Shown piece after piece: positions 1 through 7,083 of a stretch of DNA of 7,083 nt (within the stretch, counting starts at the first letter, position 1; every line of letters starts with the position of its first letter). The notes beneath the pieces were generated by a model. It was not told the origin of the DNA and did no database searches. It saw only the letters and a program-made list of their open reading frames with translations. The stretch lies in contig FR901526.1 of assembly GCA_000438355.1 (NCBI GenBank), positions 1 through 7,083 on the forward strand, in the 5' to 3' direction. The position numbers were made by a program, and so were the translations under genes. This stretch comes from Clostridium sp. CAG:273. GTDB taxonomy: Bacteria; Bacillota; Clostridia; TANB77; CAG-508.

Positions 1-24
1 TTGTGTAATTTGAAAAGGGTATGA

Positions 25-75
25 AAAAAATCTTCCTTATGATAATAAAATATCATAAGAAAGATTTTTTCTTTT
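25..75 (+). terminator. Intrinsic terminator upstream of the operon
   Basis: The arms 25-44 and 51-70 pair over 20 positions with a single C-A mismatch in the middle, around a 6-base loop (ATAAAA, 45-50). The 3' arm ends in six Ts, followed by C and four more Ts. The stem is AT-rich but long, as is usual in such genomes. It would end transcription of a gene lying left of the window. Because the 5' arm begins with a run of A, the hairpin could also act on the opposite strand. Confidence 0.85.
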
Positions 76-84
76 GCTCTAATA

Positions 85-113
85 TTGAATTGAAAAAAAA
101 TATGTTATATAAT
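85..113 (+). promoter_or_regulatory. Sigma-A-type promoter for the four-gene operon
   Basis: The -35 box TTGAAT (85-90) and a perfect -10 box TATAAT (108-113) are separated by exactly 17 bp, much of it an A-tract. Transcription should begin near 120, giving a short leader of about 25 bases before the first start codon. That leaves no room for a riboswitch or T-box. The site lies between the upstream terminator and the first gene and is the only strong promoter I find in the window. Confidence 0.8.
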
Positions 114-127
114 CATAAAAAGTCAAA

Positions 128-134
128 AGAGGAG
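128..134 (+). promoter_or_regulatory. Ribosome binding site of the DnaB-like gene
   Basis: AGAGGAG lies 10 bases before the ATG at 145. It supports that start for the first gene. Confidence 0.75.
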
Positions 135-144
135 AAGTAAATAT

Positions 145-2418
145 ATGGATAATTATGCTGTAAAATTATTTGAAAGTTTGCAAAAGTTAAAAGTAACAGA
201 TGAAAACAAAGCAGAAGTGGAAAAAATTAAACAAGATATACGTAAAAAGGATTTTAAAAAGGCTTTAGATAGAATTGAAAAAATTAAAAATAGTAATGTA
301 GAAAAGAAAAATAAAGATAGTAATACAGTATATAAAAATGCAGCAGATGTACCAGATGATGACTTTTTTACAAATGACGAAGTAAAAGAAGAAGCCAATA
401 CAGAAAGTCAAAAAGAAGATAATAAAGAAGACGGGTATAATAATGATGGAAATTATGACGACAATTATGGTGACGATTATGATGATTATGACGAATTTTC
501 AGAAGATCCTTTATTTAATAAGTTAAAAGCATATAATGATGAAGAGGATGATTATTCAGAAGAAACTGAGAGATATGATACAGATAATTTTATAGATGAT
601 GACGAAAGTAGTGAAGTAAGCGTAAAAGATACAGAAGATAACTCAAAGAACAAAAAAGAAAGAAAGAAAAATAAGTCGGATATTCAAAATAATAATGAAA
701 AAAGCGAAAACGAAGCTAATGAAATAAACGATGACGAAGAAAGTAGCAATGTGGCTGAAAACGAAGATAAAGATGTAGACACAGAAGAAAGTGAAGAAGA
801 AAAAGACGACGAAGAAAATGAAAACTCAAACAATGCAGATGAAATAAATAATATAGAGGATAATGAGGATGAAATTCAAGAGGAAGAAGATACTACTGGA
901 ATATATCCTAAACAACTAAAAAATGAAACACTAGAACATATATATTTAGGATTATTACTAACAAATCCTAAGTTAATAGCAAAATATTATGTAACAAAAA
1001 AACAATGTTATTTTGAAGATGATAAATGTACAGAGATTTATAAAAGTGTTTTATTTACAGAAGGAAGTAAATACACTCCAGAAATTGCTAAAGATGGATT
1101 TAATTTGCCAAAATACAATAACGAGATACGAGAACTTAAAGACGACTTAATGGCAGAATATATGGATAGTAATTATAGTATAGAAGAAACTTATATAGAA
1201 CTTAAAAAATTATTTACATTAAGAAAGAGCTATTTGGAAAATCCAATAAAGGAAAATCAAGACAAAATAGTAGAAATAATAAATTATGTTTTATATAAGT
1301 CTATGTCTGTGGAAGAAGTAGAAAGTGCGGTAAATCAAGTAACGGTTACAGGAAAATTTAAACAGGCTGTTTTAAATAAAGATTTAACAAGCTTTTTAGA
1401 AATGGGAGACAATACTTTAACAAATGGATTAGACTTTCCATTTCCTATTCTTTCAGGTGTATTTAAAGGATTAAGAAAGGGAGAAACTATGGCATTTGCA
1501 ATGCCTTCTAACTCTGGTAAAAGTAGATTTACAATAAACTTAGCAGCATATACTGCATTTGTCCATAAGAAAAAGGTTTTAATTATATCAAATGAAATGT
1601 CAGAAGACAAAATGAAACTATGTTTAATTACAACAATAATAAATAATCCAGAAATACAAAAACTTCATGGTCAAGAAATAAGTAAAACAGAAGGAGAACT
1701 TTTAGAATTTAAGTTTAGACCAGATGACACTAAAAAAGTAAAAGTAGATGAAAATGGTTTTGTTGTAAAAGAGGCAAAAGAAAGCCAAGAAGATTTTGTT
1801 AAAAGATTAACAGAAATTTCAACAGAATTTAACAAAACAATAAAAGCTGTAGAATGGGCAAATAAAGAAATTGACAATTCTATTTATTTTATAAACATTA
1901 CAGACCATACGAATGACGAACTTAAAAAAGTTATAATGAATTTTTATTACAAAGAAAAAATAGAGTATGTATTTTATGACACATTAAAAACAGACACTGC
2001 AAATATTGGTAAAGGAGAAGAAATAAAGAAAACGGCTACAATACTTTCAAATTTGGCTCAAAATTTTAATATGTTTATTTATTCTACATTACAATTAACA
2101 GAAAGTACAACATTACCAATAAACTTAGATGTTAACGATTTAGCAGTTAGCAGGACTGTAAAAGAAGTTTTAGATACACTTTGTTTAATTAAACAAATTA
2201 ATAAAGAAACATATGATGATTATGAGTATTCACTAAAAGAAGTAGATACAAAATATTTCAATTTAAAGAAATACACAGACCCAGATGTTAGGTATTATGC
2301 ATGTGTAGTTGACAAAAACAGAGCAGGTGCTAAGCCCAAGGTTTTATTTAGGCTAAATTTAGCATATAACAGATGGGAAGAGTTAGGATATTTAAGAATG
2401 AAACAGCAAGTAAAATAG
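145..2418 (+). CDS. DnaB-like RecA-fold ATPase with a long acidic N-terminal region
   Basis: This 757-residue protein is a probable cytoplasmic ATPase of the replicative-helicase (DnaB) superfamily. Residues 1-60 are charged and look helical. Residues 68-249 are an acidic low-complexity stretch. Residues 258-303 resemble the DnaB N-terminal domain (LGLLLTNP, then a Y-F-x-D and I-Y pattern). A RecA-type domain follows from about residue 428. It has Walker A PSNSGKS (454-460; K459, S460), motif H1a NEMS with the likely catalytic Glu at E484, and Walker B VFYD (D612). It also has the sensor Gln in STLQL (Q650) and a C-terminal KNRAG motif (K724, R726) matching the DnaB arginine-finger region KQRNG. 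K459 to D612 is about 150 residues, longer than the roughly 110 usual in DnaB. It is the first gene of the operon and is followed after 8 bp by recJ. Family assignment rests on motifs. Helicase activity and the DNA substrate are not shown. It is probably not the main DnaB, which usually lacks such a tail and is usually found near rplI. Confidence 0.75.
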   Translation: MDNYAVKLFESLQKLKVTDENKAEVEKIKQDIRKKDFKKALDRIEKIKNSNVEKKNKDSNTVYKNAADVPDDDFFTNDEVKEEANTESQKEDNKEDGYNNDGNYDDNYGDDYDDYDEFSEDPLFNKLKAYNDEEDDYSEETERYDTDNFIDDDESSEVSVKDTEDNSKNKKERKKNKSDIQNNNEKSENEANEINDDEESSNVAENEDKDVDTEESEEEKDDEENENSNNADEINNIEDNEDEIQEEEDTTGIYPKQLKNETLEHIYLGLLLTNPKLIAKYYVTKKQCYFEDDKCTEIYKSVLFTEGSKYTPEIAKDGFNLPKYNNEIRELKDDLMAEYMDSNYSIEETYIELKKLFTLRKSYLENPIKENQDKIVEIINYVLYKSMSVEEVESAVNQVTVTGKFKQAVLNKDLTSFLEMGDNTLTNGLDFPFPILSGVFKGLRKGETMAFAMPSNSGKSRFTINLAAYTAFVHKKKVLIISNEMSEDKMKLCLITTIINNPEIQKLHGQEISKTEGELLEFKFRPDDTKKVKVDENGFVVKEAKESQEDFVKRLTEISTEFNKTIKAVEWANKEIDNSIYFINITDHTNDELKKVIMNFYYKEKIEYVFYDTLKTDTANIGKGEEIKKTATILSNLAQNFNMFIYSTLQLTESTTLPINLDVNDLAVSRTVKEVLDTLCLIKQINKETYDDYEYSLKEVDTKYFNLKKYTDPDVRYYACVVDKNRAGAKPKVLFRLNLAYNRWEELGYLRMKQQVK
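346..891 (+). other. Acidic low-complexity coding segment within the DnaB-like gene
   Basis: Residues 68-249 hold about 78 Asp or Glu among 182 (43%, hand count). Most of the rest is Asn, Ser, Lys and Tyr, with a short basic island at 168-177 (KNKKERKKNK). The segment should be disordered and strongly negatively charged. The DNA is very purine-rich on the coding strand. Both GAT and GAC, and both GAA and some GAG, are used, so it does not look like a fresh triplet expansion. No exact tandem repeat of useful length is visible. Acidic tails of this kind can mimic DNA or bind basic partners, but that is an inference here. Confidence 0.85.
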
Positions 2419-2423
2419 GAGAG
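2417..2423 (+). promoter_or_regulatory. recJ ribosome binding site overlapping the upstream stop codon
   Basis: AGGAGAG begins inside the TAG stop (2416-2418) of the DnaB-like gene and sits 3 to 5 bases before the ATG at 2427. This decides the recJ start in favour of 2427. An in-frame ATG at 2373 lies inside the upstream gene with no binding site before it. The layout favours translational coupling. Confidence 0.8.
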
Positions 2424-2426
2424 CAT

Positions 2427-4109
2427 ATGGTAAAAAAGTGGGAAGTAAACAAAGTTAATAATGAAGAAGTAGAACAATTTGCCAAAAAATATAAAATAAG
2501 TAATTTATTAGCTAGTATTTTAGTGCGCAAAGAAATAAAGACAGACGAAGAAGTAGCTAAATTTCTACATCCAACAAGAATGGATTTTTACAATCCATTT
2601 CTTTTGCCAGATATGGAAAAGGCGGTAAAAAGAATAAATAAAGCAATAGAAAATAAAGAAAAGATAACAATTTATGGAGATTATGATGTAGATGGAATTA
2701 CAAGTATTACATTACTTAAAAACTTTTTTTCAAATTCTAATATAGATGTTAACACTTATATTCCAAATAGACTTGAAGAAGGGTATGGACTAAACAAAAA
2801 TGCAATAAGGGAAATTTCATATTCTGATACTACACTAATTATAACAGTAGATTGTGGAATTACAGGAATAGAAGAAATTGAGTATGCTAAAGAAATAGGA
2901 ATAGATGTTATAGTAACAGATCATCATGAACCAGGTGAGGAAATTCCAAAATGTATTGCAGTAATAGATGCAAAAAGAAAGGATAATAAATATCCTTTTA
3001 ACCAGTTAGCAGGTTGTGGAGTAGCTTTTAAATTAATGCAAGCTTTAGCAACAGATTGGAAATTGCCAGAAAAAGAATATTTAAAATTTTTAGACATAGC
3101 AGCGATTGGAACAATTTCGGATATTGTACCACTTGTAGACGAAAATAGAGTAATTGCAAAACTTGGGCTTATGTTAGTAGAAAGGACAAACAATATTGGT
3201 TTAAAAACTTTAATAGATTTGTGTGGATTCAAGAAAATAGACTCTACAACAGTTTCTTTTGGACTATCTCCAAGAATAAATGCATGTGGTAGGTTAGGAC
3301 ATGCAGATGAAGCTTTAGAACTATTTTTGGCTAATAATAGGGAAACTACAAAAAAGCTTGCAGAAAAAATGAACGAATATAATTCAGCAAGACAGCAAGT
3401 AGAAAGAAAAATATATGACGAAGCAGTACAAGAAATTATAATGGAAAAAGATAAACCTGCTATAGTAATTGGTAAAGAAGGATGGCATCATGGAGTGGCA
3501 GGAATTGTTTCTTCAAAAATTACAGACGAGTATTTTAAACCAAGTATATTAATATGTTTTGATGGAGATGAAGGCAAAGGTTCTGGAAGAAGTATACCAG
3601 GTTTTGATTTACACGAAGCATTAATGGAATGTTCAGAGTATTTAGAAAAATTTGGTGGACATTCAATGGCGGTTGGAATTACAATAAAAAAAGATAAATT
3701 TGAAAATTTCAAGAAAGCTTTTATAGAATATACAGAAAGAAAAGATATATCTGAGATAGTTCCAGTAATTAATATAGAAAGAAAGGTAGAATTAAAAGAT
3801 ATTAGCATAGAAAATGTAAAAGAACTGCATCAATTAGAGCCATTTGGAGAGCAAAATAAAATGCCACTGTTTTTAATAGAAAACTTAAAAATAGTCTCAA
3901 TTAGATCTCTATCAGAAGGAAAGCATTTGAAAATTTTACTAAAACAAGATAATTTTTTTATAGATTCAATAGGATTTAATATGGGGGACTTGACAGAGCA
4001 GTATAAAATAGAAGATAGAGTAGATATTGTAGGAACAATAGATGTTAACGCATTTAATGGAAATGAGAATGTTCAAATTACAATAAAAGATATAAGAAAA
4101 GCTATATAA
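2427..4109 (+). CDS. recJ: Single-stranded-DNA-specific 5'-3' exonuclease RecJ
   Basis: RecJ degrades single-stranded DNA from the 5' end. It works in RecFOR recombination, mismatch repair and base-excision repair in the cytoplasm. The product is 560 residues, close to E. coli RecJ in size, so it lacks the long C-terminal extension of the B. subtilis homologue. The DHH phosphoesterase core shows motif I DYDVDG (85-90; D85, D87, D89), VDCG (D142), the DHH signature (165-167) and the motif IV Asp in TISD (D232). SPRINACGRLGHAD follows. The DHHA1 domain contains WHHGVAG and the GGHSMAVG motif (410-417). The C-terminal 110 or so residues fit the RecJ OB-fold. All expected metal ligands are present, so the enzyme should be active. 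It lies 8 bp after the DnaB-like gene and 44 bp before rel. The recJ-rel neighbourhood is common in Bacillota, though apt usually lies between them. Confidence 0.95.
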   Translation: MVKKWEVNKVNNEEVEQFAKKYKISNLLASILVRKEIKTDEEVAKFLHPTRMDFYNPFLLPDMEKAVKRINKAIENKEKITIYGDYDVDGITSITLLKNFFSNSNIDVNTYIPNRLEEGYGLNKNAIREISYSDTTLIITVDCGITGIEEIEYAKEIGIDVIVTDHHEPGEEIPKCIAVIDAKRKDNKYPFNQLAGCGVAFKLMQALATDWKLPEKEYLKFLDIAAIGTISDIVPLVDENRVIAKLGLMLVERTNNIGLKTLIDLCGFKKIDSTTVSFGLSPRINACGRLGHADEALELFLANNRETTKKLAEKMNEYNSARQQVERKIYDEAVQEIIMEKDKPAIVIGKEGWHHGVAGIVSSKITDEYFKPSILICFDGDEGKGSGRSIPGFDLHEALMECSEYLEKFGGHSMAVGITIKKDKFENFKKAFIEYTERKDISEIVPVINIERKVELKDISIENVKELHQLEPFGEQNKMPLFLIENLKIVSIRSLSEGKHLKILLKQDNFFIDSIGFNMGDLTEQYKIEDRVDIVGTIDVNAFNGNENVQITIKDIRKAI

Positions 4110-4139
4110 ATAAGTAGATAAAAGTAAAAGCTATAGCAT

Positions 4140-4150
4140 AAGGAAGTGAT
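4140..4150 (+). promoter_or_regulatory. Strong ribosome binding site of rel
   Basis: AAGGAAGTGAT matches the anti-Shine-Dalgarno complement AAGGAGGTGAT at 10 of 11 positions and precedes the ATG at 4154. It sits in the 44-bp recJ-rel gap (4110-4153), which otherwise holds no clear promoter or hairpin. Rel is therefore probably read from the same transcript, with good independent initiation. Confidence 0.8.
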
Positions 4151-4153
4151 TTT

Positions 4154-6352
4154 ATGTCAGAAGTAAAAGAATATACGTTGGATGACGTAATAAAAGAAAT
4201 GAAAAAGCATAATAGAAAAATAGACACAAAACTTATTAGCAGAGCATATGATTTGGCTAAATCTCAACATGAAGGACAACTTAGAAAGTCTGGTGAACCA
4301 TACATAATTCACCCTGTTCAAGTTGCATATATATTAGCAACACTTGGATTAGACGACAGTACAATTTGTGCTGCACTTCTTCATGATGTTGTGGAAGACA
4401 CAAATATTACTAAAAAGGACATTATAGAAAAATTTGGCGAAGAAATTGCAAATATGGTTGATGGGGTAACAAAATTAAGTAAATTAGAGTATGCAACCAT
4501 AGAAGAACAACAAGTAGAAAACTATAGAAAAATGTTTTTGGCTATGGGAAAAGATATAAGAGTAATTTTAATAAAACTTTCAGATAGACTTCATAATATG
4601 AGAACTCTTAAATTTCTTTCAAGAGATAGACAAATAGCAAATGCAAGAGAGACTATGGTTTTATATGCTCCTCTTGCAAATCGTTTGGGTATGTATTCTT
4701 TAAAGTGGGAGCTTGAAGACTTATCTTTTAAATATTTATATCCAGAGGAGTATAGAGAGTTAGTTGAAGGTATAAATAAAAAAAGAGAAGAAAGATTAAA
4801 GTTTATTGACCAAATAATGGAACAAATAAAGACAGCATTAAAAAAGCAAAAAATTGAAGGAGAAGTAACAGGAAGAGCAAAACACTTATACAGTATTTAC
4901 AACAAAATGAAAAGGGATAATATTACACTTGACCAAGTATATGACTTATTTGCTTTAAGAATTATTGTAAATTCTGTTAAAGACTGTTATGCAGCATTAG
5001 GAGTCGTACATGAATTGTATAACCCAATGCCAGGTAGATTTAAAGACTATATTTCTGTACCAAAACCTAATATGTACCAATCTTTACATACAACATTAAT
5101 TGGACCAAAAGGAACACCATTTGAAGTACAAATTCGTACGTGGGATATGCATAGAGTTGCAGAATTTGGTATTGCTGCACATTGGGCTTATAAAGAAGCA
5201 AGCTTTAGAACACATAAAAAAGCAAATGTTGTAGTAACAGATGATAAATTATCTTGGCTAAGAGAAACTTTAGAATGGCAAAAAGATTTACAAGACCCAG
5301 ACGAGTTTATGAAAACTTTAAAAACAGAACTTTTTGAAGATGAGGTTTATGTGTTTACTCCAAAGGGACAAATAAAAGCACTACCAAAAGGAAGTACACC
5401 AATTGATTTCGCTTATACAATACATGAAGCAATAGGAAATAAAATGATTGGTTGTAAAGTAAATAGCAAAATGATGCCTATTGTAACAAAACTAAAGAGT
5501 GGTGATATTGTAGAGATATTAACATCAGACCAATCTAAAGGCCCAAGTAGGGATTGGCTTAAATTTGTGGCAAGTTCTACTGCTAAAAATAAAATACTTT
5601 CTTGGTTTAAGAAAAACCAAAGAGAGGAAAATATAGAAAAAGGAAAAGATGCAGTAGATAAAGAATTTAAGAAATTAGGATTAAGTCATACAGAAATATT
5701 TAAGCCGGAGTTTGTTCAAGCTGCATTAAATAGGTACAAATTTAATAATACAGACGATATGTATGCAAGTATTGGATTTGGAGGAATAACAGCAGGTAAA
5801 GTTGTTACAAGAATATTAGAAGAATATAAAAAAGAACATAACGAGGCAAACATAGAAAAGAAAATAGAAGAGCTTACAAATCAAAAACCACATGAAGATA
5901 AAAAATATAATGCAGGAGTTATAGTAAAAGGTATAGACAATTGCTTAGTTAAATTATCTAAATGTTGCAATCCAGTGCCTGGAGATGATATAGTAGGGTA
6001 TATTACAAAAGGTAGAGGAGTTTCTATACATAGAAAAGACTGTACAAATATAAAATCACTTATTTCAGAAGAAAACAGAATGATAGATGTTGAATGGAGC
6101 AAGAGCGAAGAGAAAGCATATGATGTTACAATAGAAATTTATGCAAATGACAGGACTGGTATTCTTGCAGATATTATTACAGCTGTAAATAGCATAAAAA
6201 CAAAGCTAATTGCAATTAATGCAAGAACTACAAAGGAAAAAATAGTTATTGCAGAAGTTACTGTTGAGGTTGAAAATATAGAAGAATTAAACAAAGTTTT
6301 AAAAACTTTAAGAAAAGTAGATAGTGTGTATGAAGTTAAGAGAAAAAAATAA
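4154..6352 (+). CDS. rel: Bifunctional (p)ppGpp synthetase/hydrolase Rel
   Basis: This 732-residue long RelA/SpoT homologue makes (p)ppGpp from ATP and GDP/GTP on starved ribosomes and breaks it down again, setting the stringent response. The N-terminal HD hydrolase domain has H53, H77-D78, E81-D82, D144 and N148, with R44. These are the Mn-site and catalytic positions known from Streptococcus Rel, at the same numbering. The synthetase domain has D264 (DLFALR), the RFKD motif (295-298), PKPNMYQSLHT with Y308, and FEVQIRT with E324. RFKD, rather than the EFDD of RelA, marks the bifunctional class. A TGS domain follows at about 397-458 (VYVFTPKG). The zinc-finger-like region has C604, C605, H626 and C630. 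A C-terminal ACT domain spans about 655-732. The length is normal and nothing is truncated. The start is set by the strong ribosome binding site. It is probably cotranscribed with recJ upstream and the MBL gene downstream. Confidence 0.97.
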   Translation: MSEVKEYTLDDVIKEMKKHNRKIDTKLISRAYDLAKSQHEGQLRKSGEPYIIHPVQVAYILATLGLDDSTICAALLHDVVEDTNITKKDIIEKFGEEIANMVDGVTKLSKLEYATIEEQQVENYRKMFLAMGKDIRVILIKLSDRLHNMRTLKFLSRDRQIANARETMVLYAPLANRLGMYSLKWELEDLSFKYLYPEEYRELVEGINKKREERLKFIDQIMEQIKTALKKQKIEGEVTGRAKHLYSIYNKMKRDNITLDQVYDLFALRIIVNSVKDCYAALGVVHELYNPMPGRFKDYISVPKPNMYQSLHTTLIGPKGTPFEVQIRTWDMHRVAEFGIAAHWAYKEASFRTHKKANVVVTDDKLSWLRETLEWQKDLQDPDEFMKTLKTELFEDEVYVFTPKGQIKALPKGSTPIDFAYTIHEAIGNKMIGCKVNSKMMPIVTKLKSGDIVEILTSDQSKGPSRDWLKFVASSTAKNKILSWFKKNQREENIEKGKDAVDKEFKKLGLSHTEIFKPEFVQAALNRYKFNNTDDMYASIGFGGITAGKVVTRILEEYKKEHNEANIEKKIEELTNQKPHEDKKYNAGVIVKGIDNCLVKLSKCCNPVPGDDIVGYITKGRGVSIHRKDCTNIKSLISEENRMIDVEWSKSEEKAYDVTIEIYANDRTGILADIITAVNSIKTKLIAINARTTKEKIVIAEVTVEVENIEELNKVLKTLRKVDSVYEVKRKK

Positions 6353-6402
6353 ACGATAGAAAATAAATAATAATGATTACTTATTTTTAAGAAAAGATTA
6401 CG

Positions 6403-6410
6403 AAGGAAGT
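6403..6410 (+). promoter_or_regulatory. Ribosome binding site of the MBL-fold hydrolase gene
   Basis: AAGGAAGT lies 7 bases before the ATG at 6418 and resembles the rel site. The 65-bp gap after rel (6353-6417) is almost purely A/T. It holds only a weak all-A/T inverted repeat, with no convincing terminator or promoter. Confidence 0.75.
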
Positions 6411-6417
6411 TATTAAA

Positions 6418-7065
6418 ATGATACTAAAAATAATAAGAGTAAATGGTGGGATACCAGAAAAAACAAATTGCTATATAATTCAAGATGAAAATACAAAAGA
6501 AGCTATGGTTATAGACCCAGGTGGAAATCCAGAAAAAGTAATAGAGATGTTGGATATTTTAGATGCAAAAGTAAAATATTTATATTTAACACATTGCCAT
6601 GGAGACCATATCAGTGCATTAAAACAAGTAAGAGATGCAAAAGGTGGAACTATATTAATTCATAGATATGATGTAGAAGGTTTATATAACCAAAATATTA
6701 GTTTAACAGATTATATTGGAATAAACCATATACAAATAGAAGCAGATTCTAGGGTAGATGATGGAGATTTATTACATGTTGGAGACATAGAGCTTAAAGT
6801 AATTCATACACCTGGGCATACAAAAGGTGGAAGCTCACTATATTGTGAAAAAGAAAAGTGCATATTTACAGGAGATACAATATTTAGGGGCACTTGGGGA
6901 AGAACAGATTTGCCAACAAGTAGTTTAGAAGATATAATGAATTCTATTACTAAAAAAATATTAGTATTACCAGATGATACAATAATTTATCCAGGACATG
7001 GAAAGTCTACTATTGTATATGAAGAAAAACCTATATACTTTGATTTAAAACCTAGAATTGATTAG
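6418..7065 (+). CDS. MBL-fold metallo-hydrolase, glyoxalase II-like (YqgX type)
   Basis: This 215-residue cytoplasmic hydrolase has the metallo-beta-lactamase fold and probably binds two metal ions. The full glyoxalase-II ligand set is visible: THCHGDH (H59, H61, D63, H64), the second His of HTPGHT (H134), the Asp of FTGDT (D153), and the His of YPGHG (H194). FRGTWGRTDLP (from about 156) is typical of the GloB/YqgX branch. The protein stops soon after the last ligand, so it lacks the C-terminal helical domain with which true glyoxalase II binds glutathione thioesters. The substrate is therefore unknown; a small thioester or related ester is a guess from the family. No signal peptide or membrane segment is seen. 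It follows rel by 65 bp, a common position for this family in Clostridia, often just ahead of hemZ or hisS, which would lie beyond the window. Confidence 0.9.
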   Translation: MILKIIRVNGGIPEKTNCYIIQDENTKEAMVIDPGGNPEKVIEMLDILDAKVKYLYLTHCHGDHISALKQVRDAKGGTILIHRYDVEGLYNQNISLTDYIGINHIQIEADSRVDDGDLLHVGDIELKVIHTPGHTKGGSSLYCEKEKCIFTGDTIFRGTWGRTDLPTSSLEDIMNSITKKILVLPDDTIIYPGHGKSTIVYEEKPIYFDLKPRID

Positions 7066-7083
7066 ATAATGGTTTGACACTTT

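Noticed and set aside
1..24. Possible C-terminal end of an upstream gene: frame 1 is open for seven codons to a TGA at 22-24, right before the terminator.
   Set aside because: Seven codons are too few to identify anything, and an open stretch this short is expected by chance.
98..126. Minus-strand promoter (TTGACT, reverse complement of 121-126) for a divergent gene.
   Set aside because: The matching -10 region is poor and no minus-strand gene lies to the left within the window.
2373..2426. Alternative upstream start for recJ that would add 18 residues and overlap gene 1.
   Set aside because: There is no ribosome binding site before 2373, while 2427 has a good one. The extra residues read like out-of-frame gene 1 sequence and do not resemble a RecJ N-terminus.
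2924..3808. Minus-strand open frames of about 100 codons opposite recJ, and similar ones opposite the other genes.
   Set aside because: They lie antisense to clearly conserved genes, lack ribosome binding sites and show no recognisable domain. They arise from the purine-rich coding strand.
3990..4018. Perfect TTGACA inside the end of recJ as a possible rel promoter.
   Set aside because: The nearest TATAAA is only 6 bp downstream, and nothing like a -10 box lies at 16-18 bp.
6360..6387. Inverted repeat AAAATAA/TTATTTT after rel as a possible terminator.
   Set aside because: It has only 7 A/T pairs around a 14-base loop, too weak to form a stable terminator hairpin.
7074..7079. TTGACA just after the last gene, a possible -35 box for a downstream gene.
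   Set aside because: The window ends 4 bases later, so no -10 box can be checked. A single hexamer is not enough.

Overview
The window is very AT-rich. It has purine-rich coding strands, heavy use of AGA, ATA and other A/T-ending codons, and strong AGGAGG-type ribosome binding sites. All four genes lie on the + strand. Together with the pairing of recJ with a bifunctional Rel (p)ppGpp enzyme and a small glyoxalase-II-like hydrolase, this points to a low-GC Bacillota genome, most likely a member of the Clostridia. This is inferred from gene order and sequence style; there is no rRNA or other direct marker.

Layout. Positions 1-24 are probably the end of something upstream and cannot be identified. 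A long hairpin with a T-tract (25-75) ends upstream transcription. It is followed at once by a near-consensus vegetative promoter (TTGAAT, 17 bp, TATAAT; 85-113) and a ribosome binding site. Gene 1 (145-2418) encodes a 757-residue DnaB-like RecA-fold ATPase. Its N-terminal third is a helical start followed by about 180 highly acidic, low-complexity residues. Gene 2 is recJ (2427-4109), only 8 bp downstream, with its ribosome binding site touching the stop codon of gene 1. Gene 3 (4154-6352) is a full-length Rel/SpoT homologue with intact hydrolase and synthetase sites. Gene 4 (6418-7065) is a 215-residue metallo-beta-lactamase-fold hydrolase. Gaps are 8, 44 and 65 bp, with no convincing internal terminator or promoter, so the four genes probably form one operon driven from position 85. 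No gap exceeds 300 bp.

How they fit. The last three genes match a familiar Bacillota neighbourhood (recJ, then rel, then often a small MBL hydrolase ahead of hemZ/hisS). However, apt, which commonly separates recJ from rel, and dtd, which often follows rel, are both absent here. The unusual member is the first gene: a divergent DnaB-type ATPase with a long acidic tail, apparently cotranscribed with and translationally adjacent to a 5'-3' single-strand exonuclease. That suggests a role in DNA replication or repair, but nothing in the sequence proves one. I see no mobile element, CRISPR array, tRNA, rRNA or riboswitch.
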